Source of the DNA: JAAYRQ01 sp035647235
GTDB lineage: Bacteria; Bacillota; Syntrophomonadia; Syntrophomonadales; Syntrophomonadaceae
NCBI GenBank assembly: GCA_964514235.1
Contig: CAZEPV010000004.1
Span: forward strand, 77,345-141,344
Length of the DNA stretch: 64,000 bases
Direction: 5' to 3'
In this document: one piece after another, positions 54,674 to 62,505 of the stretch
Position numbering within the stretch: position 1 is the stretch's first letter
How the letters are laid out: each line of letters opens with the position of its first letter
The notes under the pieces: model-generated
Databases searched by the model: none
Seen by the model: the letters and a program-made list of their open reading frames with translations, nothing else
Told to the model about the DNA's origin: nothing
Made by a program: the position numbers and the translations under genes

Positions 54674-57001
54674 TTATACTTCTTTTATAAGATTATCTAT
54701 TGCAGTCACAATTTTTCGTGAAGTATCTTGCATAAGGTTAATTTTTTCTTGGGCTGATACTATATCACCTTCATTATTTAAGTAGACTGCCTCCTTTGCA
54801 TATTGATGAATTTGCCTATGTGGTTCATCTACAACTTGATTAAAGATGTGCAAAATTCGTTCATCAGTAATCCCTTCTAACCATTTTCCTAGCCTACATC
54901 CAGTATGATCTACAACCGTTTCAGGATCTATGGTTAAATTATTTTTTACTATAAATTCATACTTTTTAACAAAACCTATATGATCATCCTTTACCTGGTT
55001 AAGGATAACCTCATCTGGCAGCTTAAATTGTCCTACAGTATTTCTAAGATGATCTGCTACCCCAATAGTCTGACCTACTATCCCCAGTAGTTCTTCGAAG
55101 TTCTCCTCTTGGGCATTGAGATTATCAATTTGTACTTCCAATGTATCAATTAGATTAACTGTATTGCTGCTTACACTATTGACTACCGCGGAAATTTCCT
55201 GCGAGGAAGCGCTTTGTTCTTGCATAGCCGAGGTTATTTCTAACACTATATCTTCTATATTCACTACCCTTTCCACGATATTGTCCAAACTGCCTACCAC
55301 CATTGTCGTTGTACGACTTCCTTCTTCAATAGCAGTACCCATTGATTCTATTTCTTCCACAAAATTACTTACATTATTTTGGACATTATCTATTAATAGA
55401 CTTATTTGTTTTGTATAATCTGCAGTTTCTTCAGCCAGTTTCCTAACTTCCTCTGCTACTACCGCAAAGCCACGCCCATGCTCACCAGCCCTTGCAGATT
55501 CAATAGCAGCATTAAGGGCTAATAAATTAGTCTGTTCAGATACAGCCATAATAGTATTAGTGATTTGGCCTATATCTTTGGAAATAGCATCTAATTCTCT
55601 AACTTTTTCAATAGTGTTTTCCCCTCTCAATTTAAGCTGATTAACCACACTGTCTACTTCATTTATATCATTTTTACCTTCCCTAGCAGCTTCGGCTAGA
55701 TTGACATAAATCTCCTGCAGATTATGGGCCTGTTCAGCTACCATTTGGGAAGCTTTAGCGATTTCTTCTACCCCAATATCAGCTTCTTGAAGATTGTGGC
55801 CTACATCCTTAAGATGGGTGCCTACATTATCTAATGTGGCAATACTGCCAATTAACTTTTTAATTGAGGATTCAGAGACATCATTCATATAGTAGGCATT
55901 GGTAATAAGTTCAGAAGTACTGCTAAATAGTGAGAAAAATACTTCCTTAACCTTATTGACTAAAACAGAAAAATCCCCCGCAAGTCTTCCTATTTCGTCA
56001 CTTGTTTTAATTTGGACTACCCGTGTTAAGTCACCATCACTAACATCCTTCATTATTTCTTGTAAAGGTCTTAGGTGTCTGAATACCCTATGTAGAATAA
56101 TATAAGCACAAGTACTTAACAAAAGTAAAGATAAGATAACAACAAGTAAAGTTCTATTAAAAGCATTTTTTTCCGCAGCAATAAATTGATCCCTGCTTAT
56201 TTCAGCTTGGATAAAAGCGATAGCATTTCCGTCTATACCTACAATAGGAATTAGTGATACAGTGTATTTCTTATCTTGGGTATTCCAGTGAGACTTTTCT
56301 CCACTTGCAATGCCTTCTATATCATTATGGGTCATAGTTAATTTAGGTTCACTAGTACCCCATAAGAGTTGGAGTTCTTCGGTAGAACAACTGGCCCCAC
56401 AAGCTAAAATATGAAAATTGCCATAATCTAATGTTTCCAGACCTTTGGCTACTTCTTCCGCTAAAGACAAGCCTATTTCATAGACTCCGATAAAATTATT
56501 GTCCACAAATATTGGGCTAATGCACCTTATACCATAGCCTGCCACCCCTTCTTCTACTGTCAATACGCGTTCTTTTGATTCAACGGCTTGGACCAATCCT
56601 TTTCTGAAATTTAAATTATCTCCAAAATTGTTGGGGTCGTGTACTCTAAAAAAAGAATTGATTTCAGGAGTTATAAATTGAATTTGAGCCACGTGATGGT
56701 CCTTATTCCAACCTTCATAAATCGGCTGCAAAAGCCGAGCTAATTCTTCCTGATCTTCAGCTTGGAAAGCTTCAACTACGCCAGGATACACGATTAAAGA
56801 ATCGGCGAAAAGTCTGGCTGTATCCATGGCATCACCAAGACAACCTTCCACGACACGATCTACCTCCGCTATATATTGCCCTTCGAAATCCCTAATCAAA
56901 GCCTTTTGCAATGATAAATTATTCCAGAAAAAGAAAGCGAAAACTACAATATTAAAAATCACCAGATATATTATTAATTTCGTTTTTATACTTTTATTCA
57001 T
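54674..57001 (-). CDS. Chemoreceptor with Cache-type sensor, HAMP and CZB zinc domain
   Basis: 775 aa. Membrane helix 1 (about 7-28), an extracytoplasmic Cache-like domain (~30-275; GYGIRCISPIFVDNNFIGVYEIGL in part), membrane helix 2 (~285-305), HAMP, the signalling domain with LLALNAAIESARAGEHGRGF, and a C-terminal chemoreceptor zinc-binding (CZB) domain with DHTGCRLGKWL and EPHRQIHQ. CZB domains bind zinc and can sense zinc or hypochlorous acid. The start is the ATG at 57001 behind AGGAGG; the open frame extends 30 codons further without a ribosome site. Confidence 0.92.
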   Translation of the reverse strand: MNKSIKTKLIIYLVIFNIVVFAFFFWNNLSLQKALIRDFEGQYIAEVDRVVEGCLGDAMDTARLFADSLIVYPGVVEAFQAEDQEELARLLQPIYEGWNKDHHVAQIQFITPEINSFFRVHDPNNFGDNLNFRKGLVQAVESKERVLTVEEGVAGYGIRCISPIFVDNNFIGVYEIGLSLAEEVAKGLETLDYGNFHILACGASCSTEELQLLWGTSEPKLTMTHNDIEGIASGEKSHWNTQDKKYTVSLIPIVGIDGNAIAFIQAEISRDQFIAAEKNAFNRTLLVVILSLLLLSTCAYIILHRVFRHLRPLQEIMKDVSDGDLTRVVQIKTSDEIGRLAGDFSVLVNKVKEVFFSLFSSTSELITNAYYMNDVSESSIKKLIGSIATLDNVGTHLKDVGHNLQEADIGVEEIAKASQMVAEQAHNLQEIYVNLAEAAREGKNDINEVDSVVNQLKLRGENTIEKVRELDAISKDIGQITNTIMAVSEQTNLLALNAAIESARAGEHGRGFAVVAEEVRKLAEETADYTKQISLLIDNVQNNVSNFVEEIESMGTAIEEGSRTTTMVVGSLDNIVERVVNIEDIVLEITSAMQEQSASSQEISAVVNSVSSNTVNLIDTLEVQIDNLNAQEENFEELLGIVGQTIGVADHLRNTVGQFKLPDEVILNQVKDDHIGFVKKYEFIVKNNLTIDPETVVDHTGCRLGKWLEGITDERILHIFNQVVDEPHRQIHQYAKEAVYLNNEGDIVSAQEKINLMQDTSRKIVTAIDNLIKEV

Positions 57002-57183
57002 GTAAATCCTCCTGTCACACTGAAATATTAACTCAATAATAACATAATTTAAGAAATAAATAACAAATTCTCGGATATTTAGTCGGTTCATTAATTATTC
57101 CATTTTCATAAATTTAGGTACAATATGGACCACATTTTAATATAAATATATATAAGGAAATTCCTATAAGGTAGGGAAAACTA

Positions 57184-58038
57184 TTGTTTTATGCTAGCCG
57201 TTTTCTAAGATACGAACCTACAGAAATAATCTTTGGACCTGATGTAAAGATCTTACAAGAAGCTTTATTAAAAGCTGGCTTTCACCAGGTAAAGCTTGAT
57301 GGCGTTTTTGGAAGCCAAACCGAATTAGCTGTTTTAAAATTTCAAACAGAACACCAACTAATTGTCGATGGCATAGTGGGGCCAGACACCTGGAATATTT
57401 TAAACCTTTACAGTCCGTATGTGCAAAGTGCCCAATTGGCTTTCAGTACAAAGTTGCCCCGCATTCATGTAGATGTTAATAAACGTAGACTTACCTTTTT
57501 CAAAACTGATAATACCCACAAAACATATAAGGTTGCAGTAGGTAGACCATCTAACCCCACCCCCTTGGGCAATTGGGTTATTGTCCAAAAGACCTTAAAT
57601 CCTGGTGGCCCTTTCGGAGTCAGATGGATGAGGTTGAGCGTACCTTGGGGTGGCTATGGAATCCATGGTACTAATAATCCCAAATCAATCGGCCGTGCAG
57701 TAAGCCATGGTTGCATCCGTTTATTTAATGAAGATGTTATAGAAGTTTATGCCCTTACCCCCATAGGAACACCCGTGAATATTACGGGCACAGGTTATAG
57801 TGCCAGACCATTAAAAAAAGGTGATACAGGAAAAGATGTAATCCAAGTCCAAAGGATGCTGAAAAGATTAGGCTATTATAAAAATAAAATAGATGGGGAT
57901 TTCGGCGAGCTAACCGAAAGTGCAGTAATAAAGTTTCAAACTGCCAAAGGGTTAACCCCAGATGGCATAGTAGGCCCTGCTACATACGAAAAGCTCTATA
58001 AGGAATATGACAAGGTTACTAAAAACACTGCACCATAG
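57184..58038 (+). CDS. L,D-transpeptidase (YkuD) flanked by two peptidoglycan-binding domains
   Basis: 284 aa: PG_binding_1 (residues ~18-70, LDGVFGSQTELAVLKFQ), YkuD catalytic domain (~85-200, with YGIHGT and the catalytic SHGCIRL), and a second PG_binding_1 (~215-275, IDGDFGELTESAVIKFQ). Such enzymes make 3-3 crosslinks or modify spore cortex. There is no N-terminal signal peptide, which is odd for a wall enzyme and would fit action in the mother cell or forespore (inference). The start is TTG behind GGTAGGG; the nearby ATG is out of frame. Confidence 0.9.
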   Translation: MFYASRFLRYEPTEIIFGPDVKILQEALLKAGFHQVKLDGVFGSQTELAVLKFQTEHQLIVDGIVGPDTWNILNLYSPYVQSAQLAFSTKLPRIHVDVNKRRLTFFKTDNTHKTYKVAVGRPSNPTPLGNWVIVQKTLNPGGPFGVRWMRLSVPWGGYGIHGTNNPKSIGRAVSHGCIRLFNEDVIEVYALTPIGTPVNITGTGYSARPLKKGDTGKDVIQVQRMLKRLGYYKNKIDGDFGELTESAVIKFQTAKGLTPDGIVGPATYEKLYKEYDKVTKNTAP

Positions 58039-58213
58039 AGTCCCCCCGCCCATAATATCTACAATTAAAATTTTCATATCTTATAAGGCTTTTCCGATTA
58101 TAGAATTGATTTAAACCTGCTACTTTATAGATCCAAGGATTCTAATAATTTAGAATCAATCATTACTATTAAAACAATCCCCCATCCCAAATCCCCCAGC
58201 TTACCCTTAATTC

Positions 58214-58280
58214 GCACCTCCTACTAAACTAGACCCATAAGCATAACAAAACTTGCTTATAAAAACTAAAAAGGAGGTGC
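58214..58280 (+). promoter_or_regulatory. Leader hairpin sequestering the DUF1659 gene ribosome site
   Basis: GCACCTCCT (58214-58222) is a perfect complement of AGGAGGTGC (58272-58280), the ribosome site of the next gene. Inside lies a second hairpin, ATAAGCA (58237-58243) with TGCTTAT (58254-58260). Confidence 0.65.
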
Positions 58281-58286
58281 AAACCC

Positions 58287-58511
58287 ATGGCAGTAAATGC
58301 AATCCAAACCGCAACTGACCTAATACTCCAAATGGATAATGGCATAGGCGCATCTGGCCAACAACTCAGCATTGCCAGAACCTACAAAGATGTTAAACCA
58401 TCTGCCGAAAACGCAGACATCTATGATGTAGCCAAAAGCCTATTATCCCTGCAGGAAAAAAGCAACATAAGCATTCAACGCAGGGACATCCTAGAACTCG
58501 AAGAGGAATAA
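58287..58511 (+). CDS. DUF1659 protein
   Basis: 74 aa, no membrane segment. The pattern RTYKDVKPSAENADIYDVAKSLLSLQ (in part) is the DUF1659 signature. Function unknown; typically paired with DUF2922 and YvrJ genes in spore formers. First gene of a five-gene plus-strand cluster, behind a leader that can hide its AGGAGGTG ribosome site. Confidence 0.85.
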   Translation: MAVNAIQTATDLILQMDNGIGASGQQLSIARTYKDVKPSAENADIYDVAKSLLSLQEKSNISIQRRDILELEEE

Positions 58512-58547
58512 ACCAAGACCATAGCATAAAGAAGGGAGGGTAAAAAA

Positions 58548-58772
58548 ATGGCTGTTCAAAAAACCTTGGAATTAGACTTCCTAAACCAACTCAACAGAAC
58601 CCATAGATTGCGAGTCTACAACGCCAAAGACGAACTAGTAACCCCAGAAATAGTAGCCGTGATGGATGAAATTATAGATAAAAACATCTTCTCCGGAAGT
58701 GGCGGGGAACTAACTGGCAAAATTAGCGCCCGCATGGTAATCAGAGAAACTACCGAATTCGACTTAATCTAA
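58548..58772 (+). CDS. DUF2922 protein
   Basis: 74 aa. LDFLNQLNRTHRLRV near the N-terminus and a hydrophobic-polar alternation fit DUF2922. Unknown function, always small and beside DUF1659. It is the same length as its neighbour, which may indicate partner subunits (inference). Ribosome site GGGAGGG. Confidence 0.83.
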   Translation: MAVQKTLELDFLNQLNRTHRLRVYNAKDELVTPEIVAVMDEIIDKNIFSGSGGELTGKISARMVIRETTEFDLI

Positions 58773-58777
58773 ACAAA

Positions 58778-58802
58778 TGGGGCGGGTAAAATTCCCGCCC
58801 CA
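58778..58802 (+). other. GC-rich 9-bp stem-loop between DUF2922 and yvrJ
   Basis: TGGGGCGGG (58778-58786) and CCCGCCCCA (58794-58802). No T-run follows on the plus strand, so it may be an mRNA-stabilising or partial-termination element that sets the ratio of upstream to downstream genes. Confidence 0.6.
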
Positions 58803-58862
58803 AATAATATAGCAAAAAATATAAAATCCCATATATTAGTAATAAAAAGAGAGGAGAAGCAA

Positions 58863-59075
58863 ATGGATGAAATAATAAATCTCATAGCTAATGTAGGTTT
58901 TCCTATAGCGGTAGCCGTATACTTACTAATTCGTATAGAAACCAAACTTAACCATCTAACCAAAGCCATCGGTGAATTAAGAGAAGCCATAATAACTTTA
59001 CCCCACAGCCGAACCAGCAACCCCCTGCCCGAAATTGAAAGCTACAGGGAGGTACAGACATATGCAGATAACTAA
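58863..59075 (+). CDS. YvrJ-family small membrane protein
   Basis: 70 aa with one hydrophobic helix at the N-terminus (IANVGFPIAVAVYLLIRIETKL, cited in part), matching the YvrJ family. It overlaps the amidase start by 14 bp. Holin-like size and topology beside an amidase is suggestive of a holin/endolysin-type pair, but YvrJ is also known outside phage (inference). Confidence 0.8.
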   Translation: MDEIINLIANVGFPIAVAVYLLIRIETKLNHLTKAIGELREAIITLPHSRTSNPLPEIESYREVQTYADN

Positions 59076-59667
59076 AAACAATCTAATTTTCAGCCAACTC
59101 AAGCAACGCACCACAACTAGCCGAATAATAATCCATCATTCGGCTAGTTCAGATGTATCAGCAGCAGAAATACACCGTTGGCATAAAAATCAAGGATTTA
59201 GCGGAATTGGCTATCATTACCTAATAAGAAAGAATGGAAAAATAGAGGAAGGCAGACCATTAGACAGCTTAGGAGCCCATGCAGGAAATGGAGGCAATCC
59301 CGACAGCGTAGGTATATGCCTAACCGGGAACTTCCAAGAATACTCGCCAGAACCAATCCAAATAGATGCCTTAGTAAAGCTAATACAATACCTCAATGAC
59401 CATTACAAAAAGAACCTGCAAATAATCGGGCATAAAGATATAAACCCAACCGCTTGCCCAGGACAACATTTCCCTTGGCCTCAATTGCAAGAAAAACTGA
59501 CCATCCCCGACTGGCAGCAAAAGCTCATAAAGGCTGCCCTAGAAAAGGGCCTAATAACCGAATGGCATAACCCCCAAGAAGTAGCCCCCAAGTGCTTTGT
59601 AATAGCAGTAAGTTTAAATATATTAAAAAAACTAGGAGGAATGGAAAGTGAAAATCAAAGTACCTAA
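59062..59667 (+). CDS. N-acetylmuramoyl-L-alanine amidase (PGRP/Amidase_2)
   Basis: Zinc amidase cleaving the stem peptide from MurNAc, 201 aa. The zinc ligands are His in IIIHHSASSD, His in GHKDINPTACPG and the Cys of that motif; GIGYHYLIR holds the catalytic Tyr. It resembles T7-lysozyme-type phage and spore amidases. There is no signal peptide. The ATG at 59062 follows GGGAGGT by 8 nt. A C-terminal extension of about 55 residues of unknown fold follows the catalytic domain. Confidence 0.9.
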   Translation: MQITKNNLIFSQLKQRTTTSRIIIHHSASSDVSAAEIHRWHKNQGFSGIGYHYLIRKNGKIEEGRPLDSLGAHAGNGGNPDSVGICLTGNFQEYSPEPIQIDALVKLIQYLNDHYKKNLQIIGHKDINPTACPGQHFPWPQLQEKLTIPDWQQKLIKAALEKGLITEWHNPQEVAPKCFVIAVSLNILKKLGGMESENQST

Positions 59668-59980
59668 AGACATAAATATAGCCAAATTCATCGACTGGAT
59701 AAAAACCAATACCAAGTGCCAAGTACGCATAAACCAAAAACGCTTAGAAATAGTAGTAGAAGCCGATAACATAGAAAAAGGTTTACTAGTCCCCCTAATC
59801 GCCTACATGGACGGCAACACCCTAGCAATAATAGAACTAACCCAAGAATACTACGAAAAAGACCAAGCCTGGCAAGCCCTAGAAACAAGCGCCCCTGCCT
59901 ACGCCCCAGTCCCCTTCTACGATTGGGTAAAGGATCAATATCTAACCTCTAAAAACGTAAAAGTAGAGCGGATTTTCTAA
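59648..59980 (+). CDS. Orphan 110-aa protein of the amidase cluster
   Basis: Starts with GTG behind GGAGG, overlapping the amidase end by 20 bp. Soluble alpha/beta composition, no known motif recognised; the C-terminus is YDWVKDQYLTSKNVKVERIF (20 residues). The tight overlap implies cotranslation with the amidase. Not identified. Confidence 0.7.
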   Translation: MKIKVPKDINIAKFIDWIKTNTKCQVRINQKRLEIVVEADNIEKGLLVPLIAYMDGNTLAIIELTQEYYEKDQAWQALETSAPAYAPVPFYDWVKDQYLTSKNVKVERIF

Positions 59981-59987
59981 TCCGCTC
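59966..59987 (+). other. Stem-loop overlapping the orphan gene stop codon
   Basis: GAGCGGAT (59966-59973) pairs with ATCCGCTC (59980-59987). No T-run. Probably 3'-end protection of the cluster mRNA. Confidence 0.5.
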
Positions 59988-60015
59988 CAATAAAACGTCC
60001 TATGCTCTTAGAGTA

Positions 60016-60066
60016 AAAAGGTGTACTTCTTGGCAATATTCACGGAATGGCAAAAGTACACCTTTT
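60016..60066. repeat. Long inverted repeat (13-bp arms, 25-nt loop)
   Basis: AAAAGGTGTACTT (60016-60028) and AAGTACACCTTTT (60054-60066) flank 25 nt. It lies between convergent units and may terminate both, but the long loop is also compatible with a small mobile or recombination remnant. Confidence 0.6.
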
Positions 60067-60160
60067 ATGCATAATGTCTAATTTAACTTGCTTTCTAGAA
60101 GATGATCCTTATCCTCCAATAAACATAAGATTAATTCAATATATCTTTTTTTATCTCAAA

Positions 60161-60985
60161 CTAAAAATCTAAAACCATCCCTGTAGCCAGATATTCAATT
60201 TTATCCTGCATGGCTTCTTTGAGGATTCCATAGGCTTCTAATCCTGTACAATGGCAAGTATAGTATAGGGCTTTAGTTGTGTTTAGATAATCAGCAATAC
60301 CATTTATTAGAGCAGCATTTTCACTAGTCCCCAAGCCTGGATTCATAAGATGGAATCCCCCGATAACATAATCCGCTGGTTTTCCTTCCAGTTTATCATA
60401 GTGTTTTACTATGTTTACAATGCCATTATGGGCACATCCTGCAATTAGTACCCTTGTATCATTTTCCTTGATTATTAAATTTTGTTCGTGTTCAAAAGTG
60501 TCTTCAACTTTTTCATCCCCAAGCTGCATTAATAGTGAGCGATTTGATGGTGAGAAAAATTCCCGACCTGTAACATTAGAAAATAAAGTTAGTTCATCAT
60601 CAATAGACAAATAATCCCCTACAAAAACAAAACGCTCATTATCCTTTAAACTTTCCATTAGACCAATTTCAACTGCTGTACCATCTGGCAACCTAGAATA
60701 ATGCTTATCAAAGGCCTTTTCATGTACATAAATCTTGGCTTGCGTGTTTTCCTCCAAAAATTTAGTTAGCCCACCCCCGTGGTCAAAATGTCCATGGGAT
60801 ATTACTACCAAATCAACTTCGGCAATATTTACCCCCATTAGCTGGGCATTCTTAAAAAATAAATCTGTAGTTCCCACATCAAATAAAAGTTTATGATTTT
60901 TTGTTTCAATATATAAGCTTAAACCATGTTCATAACCCAGTTTTTCGTCAACAGTTGTATTTTCAACCAAGGTTTTAATAATCAT
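60161..60985 (-). CDS. MBL-fold metallohydrolase
   Basis: 274 aa metallo-beta-lactamase-fold protein. Metal motif VISHGHFDHGGG (HxHxDH), a further His in AGCAHNGI and GGFHLMNPG, and a C-terminal TCHCTGLEAY. It resembles the group annotated as 7,8-dihydropterin-6-methyl aminobenzene phosphate synthase-like, whose reaction in bacteria is undefined. Alone, between a structured region and a terminator. Confidence 0.8.
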   Translation of the reverse strand: MIIKTLVENTTVDEKLGYEHGLSLYIETKNHKLLFDVGTTDLFFKNAQLMGVNIAEVDLVVISHGHFDHGGGLTKFLEENTQAKIYVHEKAFDKHYSRLPDGTAVEIGLMESLKDNERFVFVGDYLSIDDELTLFSNVTGREFFSPSNRSLLMQLGDEKVEDTFEHEQNLIIKENDTRVLIAGCAHNGIVNIVKHYDKLEGKPADYVIGGFHLMNPGLGTSENAALINGIADYLNTTKALYYTCHCTGLEAYGILKEAMQDKIEYLATGMVLDF

Positions 60986-61092
60986 AATCTACCCCTCCTT
61001 ATTCAAACAGAATAATTTACTATTTTACCCATTATAACATATCCTTTTTCGGCTCTTTTCATATATCTTAAAGCACATCCTATAAATGAAAA

Positions 61093-61120
61093 GGAGAGGC
61101 TGTATAATACCTCTCCTCAC
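61093..61120 (-). terminator. Terminator after the CoA-transferase gene
   Basis: GGAGAGG (61093-61099) and CCTCTCC (61110-61116); on the minus strand TTTTCATTT follows the stem. Confidence 0.75.
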
Positions 61121-61148
61121 TCTTATATTAAAATATTTTTATAAGTCC

Positions 61149-62480
61149 CTATAAATAACCTAGTTTTTTCGCTGCAAAAGTCAGTTCATCCCTAAAATCA
61201 GGATGGGCGATATCGATTAATCTTTTCGCCCGTTGATTCAAGTTAAATCCTTTCAGCCATGCTACTCCGTACTCGGTTACGATATATTGCACATCATTAC
61301 GGGTAGTCGTTATCATGGCCCCTTCCCGCATATATGGAATGATACGTGATTTTACTTCCCCTTCCTTATTCTTATAAGTTGAATAGAGGGCTAGAAAAGC
61401 TTGCCCCCCCTTAGAGCGCCAAGAACCTTCCATAAAATCCATCTGCCCACCTGCACCAGAATATTGAACATTACCAAGTGCATCTGAAGCGCATTGTCCA
61501 GTTAAATCAACCTCAAGGGTAGAGTTTATTGAAACAACATTATCATTTAGTCCAATATTATATGGATCATTTACAAATTCAGAATCGTGCATTTCCACCA
61601 AAGGATTATCTGCAATAAAGTCATACAGACGTTGACTGCCAAAAGCGAAACTAGACACCCATTTATTAGGTACCAGGGTTTTTCTAGTGCATGTTATGGC
61701 TCCCGCTTCATATAAATCAACAAAACTATCACATAACATTTCCGAATGGACTCCTAAATCCTTTTTATCAGTCAAATACTTAGCAACCGCATTAGGAATA
61801 TTCCCAATACCTAATTGTAGACAAGCCCCATCTGGCACCCTTTCGGCAATATATTGCCCGATCTTCTCATCTTTTCCTGATAATTCAAAACTGGGAAGTT
61901 CTATTAAGGGTAAATGATTTTCAACTACAGCAGCTAATTCAGAAATATGAAAATGGTTATTACCATAAGCCTTAGGCATATATTTATTAACCTCGGCTAA
62001 GATTATACAACCTGGATTACGGCGGATAAATCCATAAACATAGTCAGGGTTAAGCCCTGTACTAAAATAGCCGTTTTTATCCATAGGGGAAACTACTATC
62101 ATCGCTGCATCCATTCCCACCCTTGCCGTCATCATTGGACCATCAAAAAGACGATGGGGGACGTATGAGTAAAAATTCTGTTCTAAGAAATAACGCTCCA
62201 ATGGCCCAGCATACATAGCATCTAAAATATTATTATTTTCCTTACATTTTTGGATGATTTCTGGATTATGATAGCCATTAGGACGTGCTGATAGCGAAAA
62301 AAGGACTCTTGAATTCTGCACTTCACCCGCCGCCATACGCTCGGCTAGTGCATTGCCTATTGCCACTGCCTGCCCATTAATAGCCCCAGATGCTATTAAC
62401 ATATTACTACCAACCATCTTAGCTGCTTCTTCCGCAGTAGTTAACTTGTTCTTATACATTTCCTTCCATTTGGACTCCAT
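61149..62480 (-). CDS. Acetyl-CoA hydrolase/transferase family CoA-transferase
   Basis: 443 aa, in the 4-hydroxybutyrate/butyryl-CoA:acetate CoA-transferase group, moving CoA between acetate and a C4-type acid. LQLGIGNIPNAVAKYL, the catalytic-Glu segment GVHSEML, and SGAGGQMDF with EGSWRSKGGQ are family motifs. No signal or membrane part. It lies 25 bp downstream of an acyl-CoA dehydrogenase, so the two likely act in one acid activation/oxidation path (inference). Confidence 0.88.
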   Translation of the reverse strand: MESKWKEMYKNKLTTAEEAAKMVGSNMLIASGAINGQAVAIGNALAERMAAGEVQNSRVLFSLSARPNGYHNPEIIQKCKENNNILDAMYAGPLERYFLEQNFYSYVPHRLFDGPMMTARVGMDAAMIVVSPMDKNGYFSTGLNPDYVYGFIRRNPGCIILAEVNKYMPKAYGNNHFHISELAAVVENHLPLIELPSFELSGKDEKIGQYIAERVPDGACLQLGIGNIPNAVAKYLTDKKDLGVHSEMLCDSFVDLYEAGAITCTRKTLVPNKWVSSFAFGSQRLYDFIADNPLVEMHDSEFVNDPYNIGLNDNVVSINSTLEVDLTGQCASDALGNVQYSGAGGQMDFMEGSWRSKGGQAFLALYSTYKNKEGEVKSRIIPYMREGAMITTTRNDVQYIVTEYGVAWLKGFNLNQRAKRLIDIAHPDFRDELTFAAKKLGYL

Positions 62481-62505
62481 TCTAATCCCTCCCTATATTT
62501 TAAGA

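Noticed and set aside
58863..59667. Prophage lysis module
   Set aside because: No structural, integrase or replication genes are present; the YvrJ-amidase set occurs in spore formers without phage, so only the holin-like analogy is kept as a hypothesis.
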